Shown: positions 12,588 to 13,279 of the stretch, one piece after another | Position numbering within the stretch: position 1 is the stretch's first letter | Layout of the letters: each line of letters starts with the position of its first letter | Source: Arthrobacter_J sp038199985 | Lineage (GTDB): Bacteria; Actinomycetota; Actinomycetes; Actinomycetales; Micrococcaceae | Assembly (NCBI GenBank): GCA_038199985.1 | Contig: JBBPYK010000076.1 | Span: forward strand, 1-13,279 | DNA length: 13,279 bases | Reading direction: 5' to 3' | Position numbers and translations under genes: made by a program | The notes under the pieces: model-generated | Databases searched by the model: none | Told to the model about the DNA's origin: nothing | The model's input: only the letters and a program-made list of their open reading frames with translations

Positions 12588-13279
12588 GTGGGCGCAAACG
12601 AAGAAAATGACGTGGGAAGTTCGTGGCGCAAAGTCCTACGCACCCTCGATCACGACAGCCGGGTCACCCCGCGGCAGCGTGGATTTGTGGTGCTTGCTCA
12701 GGCTCAGGGACTGATAGGAACTACACTGCTGATCGCCGTCCCCAACGAGTTGACGCGAGAAGTGTTACAGACTCAGCTAAAGAGCTCCCTGGACGATGCG
12801 CTGCGGGACGTCTTCCAGGAAGATATCCAGTGTGCGTTCGTCATCGATTCAGCGTTGACACCTCGCACCGATGCGCAGGCAACTGAAGACCCGGCCCGGG
12901 CAGTTGTGAAGCCGGCGGTCATGCCCACTTCGGCGTCCACAGCATCGCCCTCGCTGCCGAGCACTTCTCAGGAATCTGGTCGACTCAATCCTAAGTACCT
13001 TTTCGACACCTTCGTTATCGGTTCCTCAAACCGATTTGCCCATGCGGCCGCCGTGGCCGTGGCGGAAGCACCAGCGAAAGCATATAACCCGTTGTTCATA
13101 TACGGTGATTCTGGCTTGGGTAAAACGCACCTGCTCCACGCAATCGGACACTACGCCCAGCACCTATATACGGGAATCCGAGTTCGGTATGTGAACTCGG
13201 AAGAATTCACCAACGACTTCATCAACTCCATCCGATATGACGAGGGCACCAGTTTCAAGCAGCTGTACCGCAATGTAGA
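12588..13279 (+). CDS. dnaA: Chromosomal replication initiator DnaA (5' part)
   Basis: The open frame runs to the window edge with 230 complete codons and no stop; it is cut by the boundary, not truncated in nature. DnaA binds DnaA boxes, unwinds the origin and helps load the DnaB helicase. Domain I is at about residues 1-90 (W13, and RGFVVLAQAQG then LIAVPNELTREVL, as in actinobacterial DnaA). A short Pro/Ser/Thr-rich linker (domain II) runs to about 130. Domain III starts at LNPKYLFDTFVIGSSNRFAH and has the Walker A GDSGLGKT at 173-180. The DNA-binding domain IV is outside the window. The GTG start at 12588 has GAGGGG at 12577-12582, five bases before it. It is divergent from rpmH. Confidence 0.97.
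   Translation, partial: MGANEENDVGSSWRKVLRTLDHDSRVTPRQRGFVVLAQAQGLIGTTLLIAVPNELTREVLQTQLKSSLDDALRDVFQEDIQCAFVIDSALTPRTDAQATEDPARAVVKPAVMPTSASTASPSLPSTSQESGRLNPKYLFDTFVIGSSNRFAHAAAVAVAEAPAKAYNPLFIYGDSGLGKTHLLHAIGHYAQHLYTGIRVRYVNSEEFTNDFINSIRYDEGTSFKQLYRNV

Noticed and set aside
1..13279. CRISPR array, tRNA, rRNA, insertion sequence or prophage
   Set aside because: No regularly spaced repeats, cloverleaf, transposase or integrase motifs, or flanking target duplications were seen.

Overview
The window is a chromosomal replication-origin neighbourhood from a high-GC Gram-positive bacterium (Actinomycetota). The gene order, the proteins and the actinobacterial form of MurJ, ParB and DnaA suggest Micrococcales, most likely a relative of Arthrobacter (family Micrococcaceae). 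That placement is inferred from gene order and protein character, not from a database search. The annotation rests on reading frames, motifs, ribosome binding sites and inverted repeats read by eye.

Layout. Four blocks are visible. (1) Positions 31-4067, plus strand: a NUDIX hydrolase, the lipid II flippase MurJ, and a membrane protein with a remnant kinase N-lobe inside and a galactose-binding-like domain outside. The last two together look like the single large MviN protein of Mycobacterium, cut into two genes. (2) Positions 4097-5626, plus strand: trxB-trxA, preceded by a sequence that fits the GGAAT-N18-GTT promoter of SigR/SigH-type thiol-stress sigma factors, and closed by a strong terminator. 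(3) Positions 5627-6463: about 840 bases without a convincing gene, carrying three parS sites about 300 bases apart, one inside a perfect 36-bp palindrome, plus an ACGT-rich dyad and a terminator with no obvious gene in front of it. (4) Positions 6464-12057, minus strand: the classical origin-flanking run rpmH-rnpA-yidD-yidC-jag(khpB)-rsmG-parA-parB. Two more parS sites lie inside parA and parB coding sequence. On the far side, dnaA starts on the plus strand at 12588 and runs off the end of the window. The 12058-12587 gap carries DnaA boxes and a candidate divergent promoter.

How it works together. DnaA (start of replication) and ParAB-parS (origin segregation) sit together at the origin, as in most bacteria. 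The minus-strand cluster combines ribosome and RNase P components (L34, RnpA), membrane insertion (YidD, YidC), an RNA-binding regulator (Jag/KhpB), 16S rRNA methylation (RsmG) and segregation. The plus-strand left half covers peptidoglycan precursor export and its likely regulatory partner, then disulfide reduction. Nothing in the window looks like a mobile element, CRISPR array, tRNA or rRNA. The least conventional parts are the split MurJ/pseudokinase pair, the parS-rich gene-free stretch, and a perfect DnaA box inside rsmG.
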